In this document: one piece after another, positions 8,967 through 16,949 of the stretch
How positions within the stretch are numbered: position 1 is the first letter of the stretch
Layout of the letters: each line of letters opens with the position of its first letter
Notes under the pieces: model-generated
Told to the model about the DNA's origin: nothing
The model's database searches: none
The model's input: only the letters and a program-made list of their open reading frames with translations
NCBI GenBank assembly: GCA_013298595.1
Contig: JAAFIG010000018.1
Span: 1 to 64,000 of the forward strand
Reading direction: 5' to 3'
From: Deinococcales bacterium
GTDB lineage: Bacteria > Deinococcota > Deinococci > Deinococcales > JAAFIG01
DNA length: 64,000 nt
Program-made: the position numbers and the translations under genes

Positions 8967-10100
8967 ATGTTTTGGCGTTTAGCATTGGTTTTTCTTTTTC
9001 TGATGGCTTGTCATTCGCCACTTGTACCAATGGATGTGACAAACAAAATGCTTGTACTCGAGAATCCATTAGCGCATCCAGACCCTTTCTCGAGAAATGT
9101 TTGGGACTTACAACGTATCCAAGACAGGGTTTTAATTGGTTCTGGTGATGCTTGGCGTAATACGGGTACAAATGTTCAAAAAATTCAGGTGGTTTCCTAT
9201 TCGAGCAATGGGTATTTTAATCAAGAATTTACTGTGGATGATGAACAAATTCATCGTTTTATTGAAACCGAAAACCAAGTTCTGATACCGGGTTTTGATC
9301 CGCTTGAGGATTGGAGTTTGGGCAATTTTTACACCCTCGAGCCACGTTGTTTGGCTCCTGTACCTTGTTGGTCTAAAACTCGAACCATTCCGTTCGGGGT
9401 GCATACCTACGACTTAATCGAATTTGCAGGAAAACTTTACTCGAGTATTGGCGGGTATGATGCCACAATAGAACCAGGTTTGCTCGAATCTAGCGATGGT
9501 GGTCGGACTTGGAAATCGGTGACATCGGCGGCTTTGCTTGGTTTGACATTCACACGATTTTTTAGTGTGGATAATCAATTGTTTGCTGTTCAAGAAGTGG
9601 TCAATAATGCCAGTAAAACTGGTTTTGCTAAGCTCGAGAATGGTGTTTTTGTATCAGCTGATATTGCAGGTCAGAGTATGGTGCCAACCTTACCTACGGA
9701 TTGGCGCGGGCGTTTAGGTCGAATTACCACTTGGCAAAACAAATTATTTTATACAGCGGCGGCTAAAGGAACCAATGTGGGTTTGCCAGAGGCTGCGTTT
9801 GTAGCAACTTCGCTTGGTATTGCTCAACGCATTCCATTGGCGTTAAACGAAATGCCCACCGATATTCTGCGGCTCGAGTCTCAAGTGGCATTACTGACTA
9901 CTACAGCCGATAGCAGCGGCTATACCAACAGAGTGTACCTCTCGAGTGATGGGCAGCAATTTCAGCTTGCTTTTTCATTTATCTCGAGTCGGTTTGCTCG
10001 CAGTTTTGAAAAACTTGGTAGCACTTGGATTTTTGGGCTGGGTTGCGTAGAAACCGAATCTTGCCAAGGAGCTGGGCGTTTACTGAGTCTGACCTTGTGA
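8967..10100 (+). CDS. Lipoprotein with Asp-box (BNR-like) propeller
   Basis: A 377-aa exported lipoprotein. The signal sequence (MFWRLALVFLFLMAC) ends in a lipobox with Cys15. The body is beta-rich and contains an Asp-box, SSDGGRTWKSV, with a second weaker copy 'LSSDGQQFQ' near the end, as in sialidase-like beta-propellers. Catalytic sialidase residues are not evident, so no enzyme role is proposed. It is tail to tail with the DinB-like gene, overlapping by 21 bp. Confidence 0.7.
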   Translation: MFWRLALVFLFLMACHSPLVPMDVTNKMLVLENPLAHPDPFSRNVWDLQRIQDRVLIGSGDAWRNTGTNVQKIQVVSYSSNGYFNQEFTVDDEQIHRFIETENQVLIPGFDPLEDWSLGNFYTLEPRCLAPVPCWSKTRTIPFGVHTYDLIEFAGKLYSSIGGYDATIEPGLLESSDGGRTWKSVTSAALLGLTFTRFFSVDNQLFAVQEVVNNASKTGFAKLENGVFVSADIAGQSMVPTLPTDWRGRLGRITTWQNKLFYTAAAKGTNVGLPEAAFVATSLGIAQRIPLALNEMPTDILRLESQVALLTTTADSSGYTNRVYLSSDGQQFQLAFSFISSRFARSFEKLGSTWIFGLGCVETESCQGAGRLLSLTL

Positions 10101-10565
10101 AATTCTCGAGTATAAAATCCAATCAGTCGCTGGTGGTTTATGCCCTAATAAACGCAGCATCATGGCGATTTGTCCACGATGATACGAACCATGATTAACA
10201 ACGTGGCGAGTAATCTCTTCAAAGCTATTGTTAAATTCCGCACCATCAAAGGTTTTATAAACAATGATTTGCTCGAGTGAAGAGCGGGTAATCAGTGTTT
10301 CCCATTGCTCGAGAAAGGGTTGCCATTGGTCAATAATGCTTTGTACGCTTGGGTAGTTTTGTGCTTCTGGGCGAGTAAAAGCTAAACCTTGAACTCGATG
10401 AAACCAAGCATGATCTGCCATAAAACAATGCACCAACGTATCGCGGATACTGGGAAAACTATTGCCAAGGTCTTTGGTTAGGGCTTCTGGCTCGAGTTCT
10501 TGGCAAACGGCTAAGAACCGCTCGAGTGCCCAACGATGAAATTTCCACGCAGTTAATAAAGTCAC
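10080..10565 (-). CDS. DinB family protein
   Basis: A 161-aa four-helix-bundle protein of the DinB/YfiT superfamily, which is expanded in Deinococcus and Bacillus. Probable metal ligands are His in DTLVHCF (about residue 47) and the two His of VVNHGSYHRGQ (about residues 127-131). Members include thiol S-transferases that use bacillithiol or other low-molecular thiols, but the individual reaction is unknown. The start is GTG 10565, 7 nt after TAAGCT, consistent with leaderless translation. Confidence 0.85.
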   Translation of the reverse strand: MTLLTAWKFHRWALERFLAVCQELEPEALTKDLGNSFPSIRDTLVHCFMADHAWFHRVQGLAFTRPEAQNYPSVQSIIDQWQPFLEQWETLITRSSLEQIIVYKTFDGAEFNNSFEEITRHVVNHGSYHRGQIAMMLRLLGHKPPATDWILYSRISQGQTQ

Positions 10566-10885
10566 AGTTTTTAGCTTAACAGATACAAAATCGGTACTTC
10601 AATTGTGAATTTTTTGGTTTATGAAAGCCCCAAAAATAAACTTCATCTTTATACTCATTTGCAAATGTAACTTTTATTAGACTGACTTAGTATACTAAAA
10701 AACAGTAATCTGTTATTAAGAAATACAATTGTGCTCATGATTTTCGGATTTAAGGCGCAAAGGTTGGCTTTTTGTTAAGCAAACATTTACCTTTGTAAAT
10801 GAGCGTCATACTGGTATCCACAGCGCAATCTCGAGTTGTACAACCAATTTATACTCCCCATGTTCAAACTTTTTGGAGGTTATTT
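10566..10885 (+). other. 320-bp AT-rich intergenic region upstream of the DUF4397 gene
   Basis: This gap separates two divergent genes. It is AT-rich and contains possible -10 boxes, including TATACT near 10851-10856 about 30 nt upstream of the DUF4397 start, which would give a short leader with the GGAGG site at 10875-10879. An open frame runs through from 10799 but lacks coding character. I see no RNA gene here. Confidence 0.4.
10573..10578 (-). promoter_or_regulatory. -10 box (TAAGCT) for DinB-like gene
   Basis: Read on the minus strand, TAAGCT ends 7 nt before the GTG start at 10565. Confidence 0.45.
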
Positions 10886-11611
10886 ATGAAAATTGGTCTT
10901 GCAACTTCCGCTGTTTCACTCATTGTCGCTTTGGCTGCGTGTAATCCCACACCACCCGCAAAAGCAAATATTCGCGCTGTTCATGCTTCGGTGGATACAC
11001 CAGAAGTGGCAGTCTTAGTCGATTCAGCCCAAGTTGGCGCAGCATTTGCTTTTAAAAGTGCAATTCCCAGTGCGAATAATGAATATGCAGCCGTTGCATC
11101 TGGAGTGCGAAATATCAAAGTTTGTGCGGCTCCTGCAAACACAGCTTGCCCAATCAATGTTTCGCCAACATTGGCAGCCGCTGCTAAATACACAGTGGTT
11201 GCCGTGGGTACATTAGCTACGGACGATGACACTGGAGCTGATGCTCGCCCGCTCGAACCATTGTTATTGAATGATGCCGAACCTGCTCCTGCTGCTGGTA
11301 AAACCAAGATTCGTTTTGTGCATGGAGCTTCTTTGGTAGCCGCTAAAACCGTGGATATTTACGTGACAGGTGCAGCCGACGATATTGCCAATGTCACTGC
11401 GACAAAAGCCAACTTTAACTACAAAGAGAATAGTGGGTATCTCGAGGTTGCCGCTGGTAGTTACCGAGTACGTATTACTGCTCCTGGTACAAAAACAGTC
11501 TTGATTGATACAGGTGCCACAGGTGTTGCTTTAGCCGATGGTAAAAAGTACACAGGTATTGCCATTAATCCAACAGGAACCGCTGGCGTGATTTTATTAA
11601 ACGATAACTAA
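10886..11611 (+). CDS. DUF4397-domain lipoprotein
   Basis: A 241-aa lipoprotein. ATG 10886 follows GGAGG at 10875-10879 and begins a signal sequence ending in the lipobox LAAC. Two DUF4397-type repeats follow. The first starts 'IRAVHASVDTPEVAVLVD'; the second starts 'KIRFVHGASLVAAKTVDIYV' and ends in a beta-strand-rich tail. DUF4397 proteins are cell-surface proteins of unknown role, common in Deinococcus and Chloroflexi-like bacteria. A strong terminator follows at 11635, so it is a single-gene unit. Confidence 0.85.
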   Translation: MKIGLATSAVSLIVALAACNPTPPAKANIRAVHASVDTPEVAVLVDSAQVGAAFAFKSAIPSANNEYAAVASGVRNIKVCAAPANTACPINVSPTLAAAAKYTVVAVGTLATDDDTGADARPLEPLLLNDAEPAPAAGKTKIRFVHGASLVAAKTVDIYVTGAADDIANVTATKANFNYKENSGYLEVAAGSYRVRITAPGTKTVLIDTGATGVALADGKKYTGIAINPTGTAGVILLNDN

Positions 11612-11634
11612 TTTTTTAACAGCTCGAGGTCTTG

Positions 11635-11672
11635 CCCTTCGCATTTTTTTACTGCGAAGGGTTTTTGTTTTC
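11635..11672 (+). terminator. Rho-independent terminator
   Basis: A 9-bp stem (cccttcgca 11635-11643 with tgcgaaggg 11653-11661) is followed directly by a T-rich tail, just after the DUF4397 gene. Confidence 0.85.
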
Positions 11673-11769
11673 AACCTGCTAGACAATTCGATTTGATTTT
11701 GTTAGACTAAGTACAATAATTTTAAAACCCTCGAGTCAGACCATTCTTACCGAGGTATGGAGGTTTCTT

Positions 11770-13551
11770 ATGATCGCTGAACGCCCCGAAGCTGTAAAAA
11801 CTGTTAAGCCAGGCGGTATGTTTTTGGTTGAAGCTGCGCTTGCATCCGAAGTTCGCACCCCAGAAGAATTCACACCCGATATGCGTGAGATGTACCAAGC
11901 TGTTGAAGAATTTGTCAAAGCCAGAGTGGTGGCAAACCAAGAAACACTCGAGCATCACAATAACGAACTGCTCAAGAAAATCTTACACGAATGTGGCGAA
12001 CAAGGCTTTTACTTAATCGAAGTGCCAGAAGAATTTGGTGGTTTGGATTTAAGTAAAACCATGGCTTGCTATGTTGGAGAAGCCCTTTCTCGAGGTGGTG
12101 GCTTTGCAGTTTCGTTTGGTGCTCATGCCAGTATTGGCATGTTGCCATTGGTGTACTTTGGTAGCCAAGCCACCAAAGAAAAATACTTACCAGACATGGC
12201 AAATGGCAAATTGCTGGGTGCTTATTGCTTATCCGAACCAGGTAGCGGCTCAGATGCCCAAGCAGCTAAAGCCAAAGCTGTTCTATCCGAAGATGGTAAC
12301 CACTATGTGTTAAACGGTACAAAAATGTGGATTTCTAATGGCGGTATTGCTGATATTTTCACCGTTTTTGCCCATGTGTCAACCCCAGAAGGTAACAAAT
12401 TCAGTGCTTTCTTGGTTGAACGCAATTTTGCTGGTGTCAGCACAGGAAAAGAAGAAGAAAAACTTGGCATTCGCCTCTCTAGCACCACACAACTGATTCT
12501 CGAGGATGTCAAAGTTCCAGTTGCTAATTTACTAGGTGAAGTTGGTTGGGGTGCAAAAATTGCTTTTAATATCCTCAACATTGGGCGTTACAAACTCGGT
12601 TCAGGTGGCGCAGGTGGCAGCAAAGTTATTCTCGAGCACAGTGCAAAATACGCTAAGGAACGCCATAGTTTTGGGAAACCCATCGCTAGTTACGGTGCGA
12701 TTCTCGAGAAACTGGGTGGAATGGCAGCTGCTATTTTCGGAGCAGAAACCATTACATACCGTGTGACAGGGGCGATAGATGCCGCTGTTGAAAAAGGCAT
12801 GGACAAACTCAAAGCCATCGAAACACACCGTGTCGAAGCCAGTATGGTCAAAGTTTTTGCCACCGAAGTGCTGTCTTTATGTGCCGATGAGGGTTTACAA
12901 GTCTTTGGTGGTTTTGGTTACTCCGAAGAATACCCAATGGCAAGAGCATACCGCGATGCTCGTATTAACCGTATCTTTGAAGGTACCAACGAAATCAACC
13001 GAATGCTGATTCCAGGCGAACTGCTCAAAATGGCAATGAAAGGCGAATTGCCATTGTTACAAGCTGCCCAAAAATTACAAGCCGAATTACTCGAGCCAAA
13101 CTTTGATCTCGAGGAATCCGACGCGCCACTGGCTGCGGAGTTAAAAGTGGTTGCTAACCTGAAAAAAGCGGCTTTGGCTGTGGCTGGTAGCGCCGCAATG
13201 AAATTTGGTCCTAAACTTGCCGAGAACCAAGAAACCATGATGCGAACCGCTGATATGATTATTCAAGCCTATGTTGCTGAAAGTGCCGTGGTACGCACTC
13301 AGAAAATCATCTCGAGTGGAAAAAATGCAAGTGTAGCAACTGCAATGACACAAATTTTGGTTGCTCAAGCTGCCGATAAAACCATGAGCGCTGGACGTGA
13401 AGCCATCTCGAGTTTCCTTGAAGGAGACGAATTCCGTATGACCATGGCTGCTTTGAAGCGTTTTACCAAAACCGAAACCATCAATATTATTAAGTTGCGC
13501 CGCGAAGTTGCAGCGGCTGTGCTCGAAGCCGATGGCTACCCACTGAAATAG
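11770..13551 (+). CDS. Acyl-CoA dehydrogenase with extended C-terminus
   Basis: A 593-aa FAD enzyme that introduces the alpha-beta double bond in acyl-CoA thioesters. Visible family blocks are 'CLSEPGSGSDAQAAKAKA' and GTKMWISNGGIADIFTVFA (flavin and substrate contacts), GEVGWGAKIAFNILNIGR, and 'QVFGGFGYSEEYPMARAYRD' near the end of the core. About 190 extra C-terminal residues form a further helical domain, as in very-long-chain (VLCAD/FadE-like) enzymes that dimerise. GGAGG at 11759-11763 precedes the ATG. An AATAAT at 11715-11720 with TTGATT 16 bp upstream is a plausible promoter. Monocistronic, between two terminators. Confidence 0.93.
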   Translation: MIAERPEAVKTVKPGGMFLVEAALASEVRTPEEFTPDMREMYQAVEEFVKARVVANQETLEHHNNELLKKILHECGEQGFYLIEVPEEFGGLDLSKTMACYVGEALSRGGGFAVSFGAHASIGMLPLVYFGSQATKEKYLPDMANGKLLGAYCLSEPGSGSDAQAAKAKAVLSEDGNHYVLNGTKMWISNGGIADIFTVFAHVSTPEGNKFSAFLVERNFAGVSTGKEEEKLGIRLSSTTQLILEDVKVPVANLLGEVGWGAKIAFNILNIGRYKLGSGGAGGSKVILEHSAKYAKERHSFGKPIASYGAILEKLGGMAAAIFGAETITYRVTGAIDAAVEKGMDKLKAIETHRVEASMVKVFATEVLSLCADEGLQVFGGFGYSEEYPMARAYRDARINRIFEGTNEINRMLIPGELLKMAMKGELPLLQAAQKLQAELLEPNFDLEESDAPLAAELKVVANLKKAALAVAGSAAMKFGPKLAENQETMMRTADMIIQAYVAESAVVRTQKIISSGKNASVATAMTQILVAQAADKTMSAGREAISSFLEGDEFRMTMAALKRFTKTETINIIKLRREVAAAVLEADGYPLK

Positions 13552-13568
13552 TTTTAGATGCAACAATG

Positions 13569-13603
13569 CCGCCTTGTGAGGAATTTGCAAGGCGGTTTTT
13601 GTT
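13569..13603 (+). terminator. Rho-independent terminator, convergent genes
   Basis: ccgccttg (13569-13576) pairs with caaggcgg (13588-13595), followed by TTTTTGTTT. It lies between the acyl-CoA dehydrogenase gene and the convergent kinase-like gene. Confidence 0.8.
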
Positions 13604-14496
13604 TAAAACGGCAAAGCAGTATTGCCAATGTGTAAACGCATAATCTCGAGGCGCTTAGCTAAACCAGCCATTTGTATACTACTTTGTGCTCGAGTCTCGG
13701 CTGTGAGCGGTATACCAGTCGCACCATACATTGCCATAACGCGCTGAGAGGCTGGTAAAGGCTCGAGGTGAGTGGCTTGGCTCAAATCCCGCTCGAGTGT
13801 CCAAAGGCGTTCTAAACGGCAACTCCAGACTCGAGGGGCAAGTTGTTCAAATGGCACAAGATGTTTATCCACTTCAAAAGCAATGGGTTGAACATCTGGA
13901 AAAAATTGTTTGACTTGCTCGAAAGTATCTGGTAAACAACGCAAACCACGGTCGCAACCAAAAACCTCTAAGCTAATTGGCTCGAGCCACGCGAAATCCT
14001 CGCAAATGGGTTGAAAACCAGCTTTGACACTATGAATCAGCGTTGTGGTTTTGCCACGCCCAGATTCACCTGTAAAGGCAGTACCAATGCCATTTTTACT
14101 AGCAATTGAAGTGTGCATTGGTAGCAAACCCGAAGCCCGAATTGCTTCAATCACTGCCACCATCACACAAGGCAGTAAACCCTGACTCGAGCCGTGCAGC
14201 ACTATATTTGCTCCAGTTGCAAGAAAAGTTACTTGTGCCGCATTTTCCTCAGATTGAATCCAAGTGCTATCTTCTTTTGTGCTGACTGCAACAAACCCAT
14301 TATGAACAGCCGCTTGATACGCATTCTCGAGTTTTGGAATGGCATCAGCACTTGCTGAAATCTGCACTGACCAGTTGCTTTTAAGGGCAGTGGCATGGCT
14401 AGGAAAATCAAATAATCTTTGTAATAAAGCCAGAACCTGAGCCGAAGCAACCCCATGAATTCGCCGCCCTAGCAATAGAAAATCAAATTCGGTCAT
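13603..14496 (-). CDS. HprK-like P-loop kinase domain protein
   Basis: A 297-aa protein with a P-loop GESGRGKTTT near residue 150 and a following 'GFQPICEDFAWLEP' block, as in HPr kinase/phosphorylase-related ATPases. It lacks the HPr kinase N-terminal domain and there is no ptsH nearby. Such HprK-like proteins occur next to PqqD-like proteins in RiPP (lasso peptide and related) clusters, where some phosphorylate the peptide. Here it overlaps the PqqD-like gene upstream by 4 bp. No precursor peptide, cyclase or protease was seen, so the role is open. Confidence 0.75.
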   Translation of the reverse strand: MTEFDFLLLGRRIHGVASAQVLALLQRLFDFPSHATALKSNWSVQISASADAIPKLENAYQAAVHNGFVAVSTKEDSTWIQSEENAAQVTFLATGANIVLHGSSQGLLPCVMVAVIEAIRASGLLPMHTSIASKNGIGTAFTGESGRGKTTTLIHSVKAGFQPICEDFAWLEPISLEVFGCDRGLRCLPDTFEQVKQFFPDVQPIAFEVDKHLVPFEQLAPRVWSCRLERLWTLERDLSQATHLEPLPASQRVMAMYGATGIPLTAETRAQSSIQMAGLAKRLEIMRLHIGNTALPF

Positions 14497-14744
14497 ACCA
14501 ATAAGCCAGCTGCTTCTAAAGTCTCGAGTAAATTTTTTGTATCGCTTGCGGCTGTCTCGAGATCAATTTCAAAAGCATCGGTTATTTTGACAGCGATTTC
14601 CTCGGCGGAATGCTTGCCTAAGTTTTGCCAAATAATTTTACCCGTGCCGTTTAAGGTAAACATGGCTTGGGTGCGTGGGTTTAACAGCACCAGTTCATCC
14701 TCGAGTTCAGTGACAATAATTTCGGGGTTAGGGGATTTGGTCAT
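14493..14744 (-). CDS. PqqD-like small protein (RiPP recognition element fold)
   Basis: An 83-aa protein with the PqqD pattern: an early beta-hairpin 'VTELEDELVLLNPRTQAMFTL', then N-x-T-(G/A)-x-x-I-W near residues 32-40, then helices ending in 'LLETLEAAGLLV'. PqqD-like domains bind leader peptides for modifying enzymes. The stop overlaps the kinase-like gene by ATGA, so the pair is co-translated. TAGAGT sits 6 nt before the ATG. Confidence 0.8.
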   Translation of the reverse strand: MTKSPNPEIIVTELEDELVLLNPRTQAMFTLNGTGKIIWQNLGKHSAEEIAVKITDAFEIDLETAASDTKNLLETLEAAGLLV

Positions 14745-14750
14745 GCACTC

Positions 14751-14756
14751 ACTCTA
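14751..14756 (-). promoter_or_regulatory. -10 box (TAGAGT) for the PqqD-like/kinase operon
   Basis: TAGAGT on the minus strand ends 6 nt before ATG 14744. It lies back to back with the -10 of the amidohydrolase gene. Confidence 0.5.
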
Positions 14757-14766
14757 CCAAATAGGT

Positions 14767-14772
14767 CATACT
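14767..14772 (+). promoter_or_regulatory. -10 box (CATACT) for the amidohydrolase gene
   Basis: CATACT ends 6 nt before ATG 14779; no Shine-Dalgarno lies at the right distance. Confidence 0.4.
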
Positions 14773-14778
14773 AACAAA

Positions 14779-16302
14779 ATGGAAACAGTTATTTTAGCAA
14801 ACGTTATCACCCTGAATTCAGCCCAACCTCGAGCCGAAGCAGTCTTAGTGTCCAATCGTCAAGTGCGTTTTGTCGGTTCTCAAGCAGATTGTCTTGCGAT
14901 CGCCCCCAAAGCTGAAATTCTCGAGTACAGCGATGCGTTTTTAACCCCTGGACTGACTGACGCGCATATTCACTTAACAGGTTATGGGTTTGCATTGGCA
15001 GCACTGGATTTATCCGCCTGTCAGACTCTCGAGCAAGGTTTAGCGTTAATCGCCACTCGAGCAGGTGGTACGGCTTGGCTGCAAGGCGGTGGCATGTTCC
15101 CCAATCGTTGGAGTGAGCAATCCTATCCAACAGCAGCAGACTTAGACCGAGTTGCCCCCAATCAACCTGTTTACATTCGCTCAAGAGATGGGCATAGTGC
15201 ATGGGTCAACACCAAAGCCCTCGAGCTTGCCAATGTTCACGCGGGCACACCAGATCCCGAAGGTGGACGAATCATCCGCGATGTAAGCGGGAACCCAACA
15301 GGTATGCTCCTCGAGCCAAGTGCCATGAATTTGGTGCGTCAAGCTATTCCCGCCGCGACACTCGAGGAAAGTGTGACCGCTTGTGCTCGAGCCTGTGCCC
15401 AACTCGAGGCATGGGGGTACACATCGGTTCACACAATGGCACTCGAGCCAGCCATGAGTTTACGAGCTATTCAAGAACTCGAGCAAGGCGGGGCTTTACC
15501 ACTGCAAGTCTGGGCAAGTATTCCCCACGCCGATTTGGAACACGTCGAAGCCACAGGTTTACGCGGCGGCACAGGCGATTTAGTCAAGATAAGTGGCATA
15601 AAATTCTTTGCCGATGGCGCACTGGGTTCACGCACCGCTTGGATGTTCGAGCCGTACCTTGGTACAACCGAAACAGGCGTAATCGCCGACTCACCAGAAC
15701 TGATTCTCGAGCGAGGCAGACGCGCCCTCGAGATGGGCTTCTGCCCCGTGGTTCATGCCATAGGTGATAAGGCAAACCATGAAGTGCTAAATGTTCTCGA
15801 GAAATTAAAACCTTTGGCAGATGCTCGAGGCGTGCGCCTTCGGTTGGAACACGCCCAGCATTTGCAACCATCAGACATTGCACGATTTGGAAAACTCGGC
15901 ATTGTTGCCAGTGTGCAAGCGATTCACCTTGTAGACGATGCCGTACCTGTATTTGGGCTGCTTGGCGAGACTCGAGCCAAAACCACGTATGCTTTTAGAA
16001 CTTTACTCGAGACAGGTGCAACCCTCGCACTGGGTTCGGATGCCAGTGTTGCTACTCCAGAACCAATGGTTGGACTCGAGGCAGCCGTCAAACGCCTTGG
16101 CTTGGATAGGAATGTTTTTATGCCAGAGCAATGCTTAACGCCACTCGAAGCACTCGAGGGATACACGATTGGGGCTGCCAAAGCTGCTGGCTGGGAAAAC
16201 TGGTATGGGCAAGTCAAACAAGGGTACAAAGCTGATTTTACGCTATGGGAAACTGACCCAAGCCTCGAGTTAGCCAAACCAATAAAGGCATTAAGAATTT
16301 GA
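14779..16302 (+). CDS. Amidohydrolase family protein, YtcJ type
   Basis: A 507-aa metal-dependent hydrolase of the YtcJ/AepA-like group. Metal ligands are recognisable in 'GLTDAHIHLTGYGFAL' (HxH), 'VVHAIGDKAN', 'LRLEHAQHL' and LALGSDASVATPEP, in the family order. A lysine in 'LVKISGIKFFADGALGSRTA' is probably the carbamylated or substrate-contacting residue. The natural substrate is not predictable. An upstream frame runs antisense through the PqqD-like gene, so ATG 14779 is preferred. It is unusually dense in CTCGAG (more than 25 copies). Confidence 0.9.
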   Translation: METVILANVITLNSAQPRAEAVLVSNRQVRFVGSQADCLAIAPKAEILEYSDAFLTPGLTDAHIHLTGYGFALAALDLSACQTLEQGLALIATRAGGTAWLQGGGMFPNRWSEQSYPTAADLDRVAPNQPVYIRSRDGHSAWVNTKALELANVHAGTPDPEGGRIIRDVSGNPTGMLLEPSAMNLVRQAIPAATLEESVTACARACAQLEAWGYTSVHTMALEPAMSLRAIQELEQGGALPLQVWASIPHADLEHVEATGLRGGTGDLVKISGIKFFADGALGSRTAWMFEPYLGTTETGVIADSPELILERGRRALEMGFCPVVHAIGDKANHEVLNVLEKLKPLADARGVRLRLEHAQHLQPSDIARFGKLGIVASVQAIHLVDDAVPVFGLLGETRAKTTYAFRTLLETGATLALGSDASVATPEPMVGLEAAVKRLGLDRNVFMPEQCLTPLEALEGYTIGAAKAAGWENWYGQVKQGYKADFTLWETDPSLELAKPIKALRI

Positions 16303-16404
16303 AGTTGGATTTTTTCCCATGCAATGCAAAATGATTTGAACATTTCAAGTCAGGGGAGTTATTTTCGGACAAATCTTACGTGCTAAGCTCAGGCTCGAAT
16401 AGTG

Positions 16405-16623
16405 TCAGAACTCGAGTTCAACTGTTCTAGGCGTGTCATCTCGAGTTAAAACATCTTTTATTAGCTCATCAAGTCGCAAAGAAACAGCCATTGAAAATGT
16501 ACGAAATTCTTGCCCTTCTGGTGAGTGTCTGATTCGGGCTGGTACACCATGCACAACGAAAACCACGCCTTCTGGTGTATTGGTTTGAAAATCTATTTTT
16601 GTTTCAGAAGCCAATGCCGTCAT
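16405..16623 (-). CDS. Small protein paired with DUF4258 gene (possible antitoxin-like partner)
   Basis: A 72-aa protein starting at ATG 16623 with AGAGG upstream; a longer frame to 16659 overlaps the preceding gene. It contains a 'VVFVVHGVPARIRHSPEGQE' strand-rich centre and an acidic helical end (DELIKDVLTRDD). No CxxC zinc motif, so it is not a YgiT-type partner. It follows the DUF4258 gene by 10 bp in the same direction. Confidence 0.55.
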   Translation of the reverse strand: MTALASETKIDFQTNTPEGVVFVVHGVPARIRHSPEGQEFRTFSMAVSLRLDELIKDVLTRDDTPRTVELEF

Positions 16624-16633
16624 AAGAACCTCT

Positions 16634-16945
16634 TTACACAGGATGCACAGTAACAACAAAATAACTGTCGAAGTATGCTACTTTAATCCGAATCCAGCGA
16701 GTACCTAACTGATACTCAAAGTTTACTCCAGGAACACGTCCAAGTACATTGTTTGGTAAATCCTTGGTGGTTGCTTCGCCAAAAACAATGGCTTCCAGAA
16801 GTTGCACAGCAGTAATTCCGCGTTCTCGCGCTCGTTGAAGGGCATGGTCATCAATATCAATTTCTTGTTGCCAAAGTGCGCGTTGAATTGCCTCGAGTTC
16901 CCAGTCTAAAATTTCGGAGGTTGAGAAATCAAAGCCTTTATGCAC
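16634..16945 (-). CDS. DUF4258 domain protein (possible RelE/BrnT-like toxin)
   Basis: A 103-aa protein with the DUF4258 pattern 'DDHALQRARERGITAVQLLEAI' followed by a beta-sheet half ending in 'IRIKVAYFDSYFVVTVHPV'. DUF4258 proteins often sit beside a small second gene and are thought to be relatives of the RelE/BrnT superfamily. The start is GTG 16945, 6 nt after TAGACT. The toxin role is an inference from the pairing and from the position next to a restriction-modification pair. Confidence 0.65.
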   Translation of the reverse strand: MHKGFDFSTSEILDWELEAIQRALWQQEIDIDDHALQRARERGITAVQLLEAIVFGEATTKDLPNNVLGRVPGVNFEYQLGTRWIRIKVAYFDSYFVVTVHPV

Positions 16946-16949
16946 GCTG

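Noticed and set aside
8967-10100. Sialidase activity for the Asp-box lipoprotein
   Set aside because: Asp-boxes are structural. The arginine triad and Tyr/Glu catalytic pair of sialidases were not recognised.
14890-14910. HIP1 octamer GCGATCGC as the iterated palindrome
   Set aside because: I noticed a single copy near 14897; it is not repeated. The iterated element is CTCGAG.
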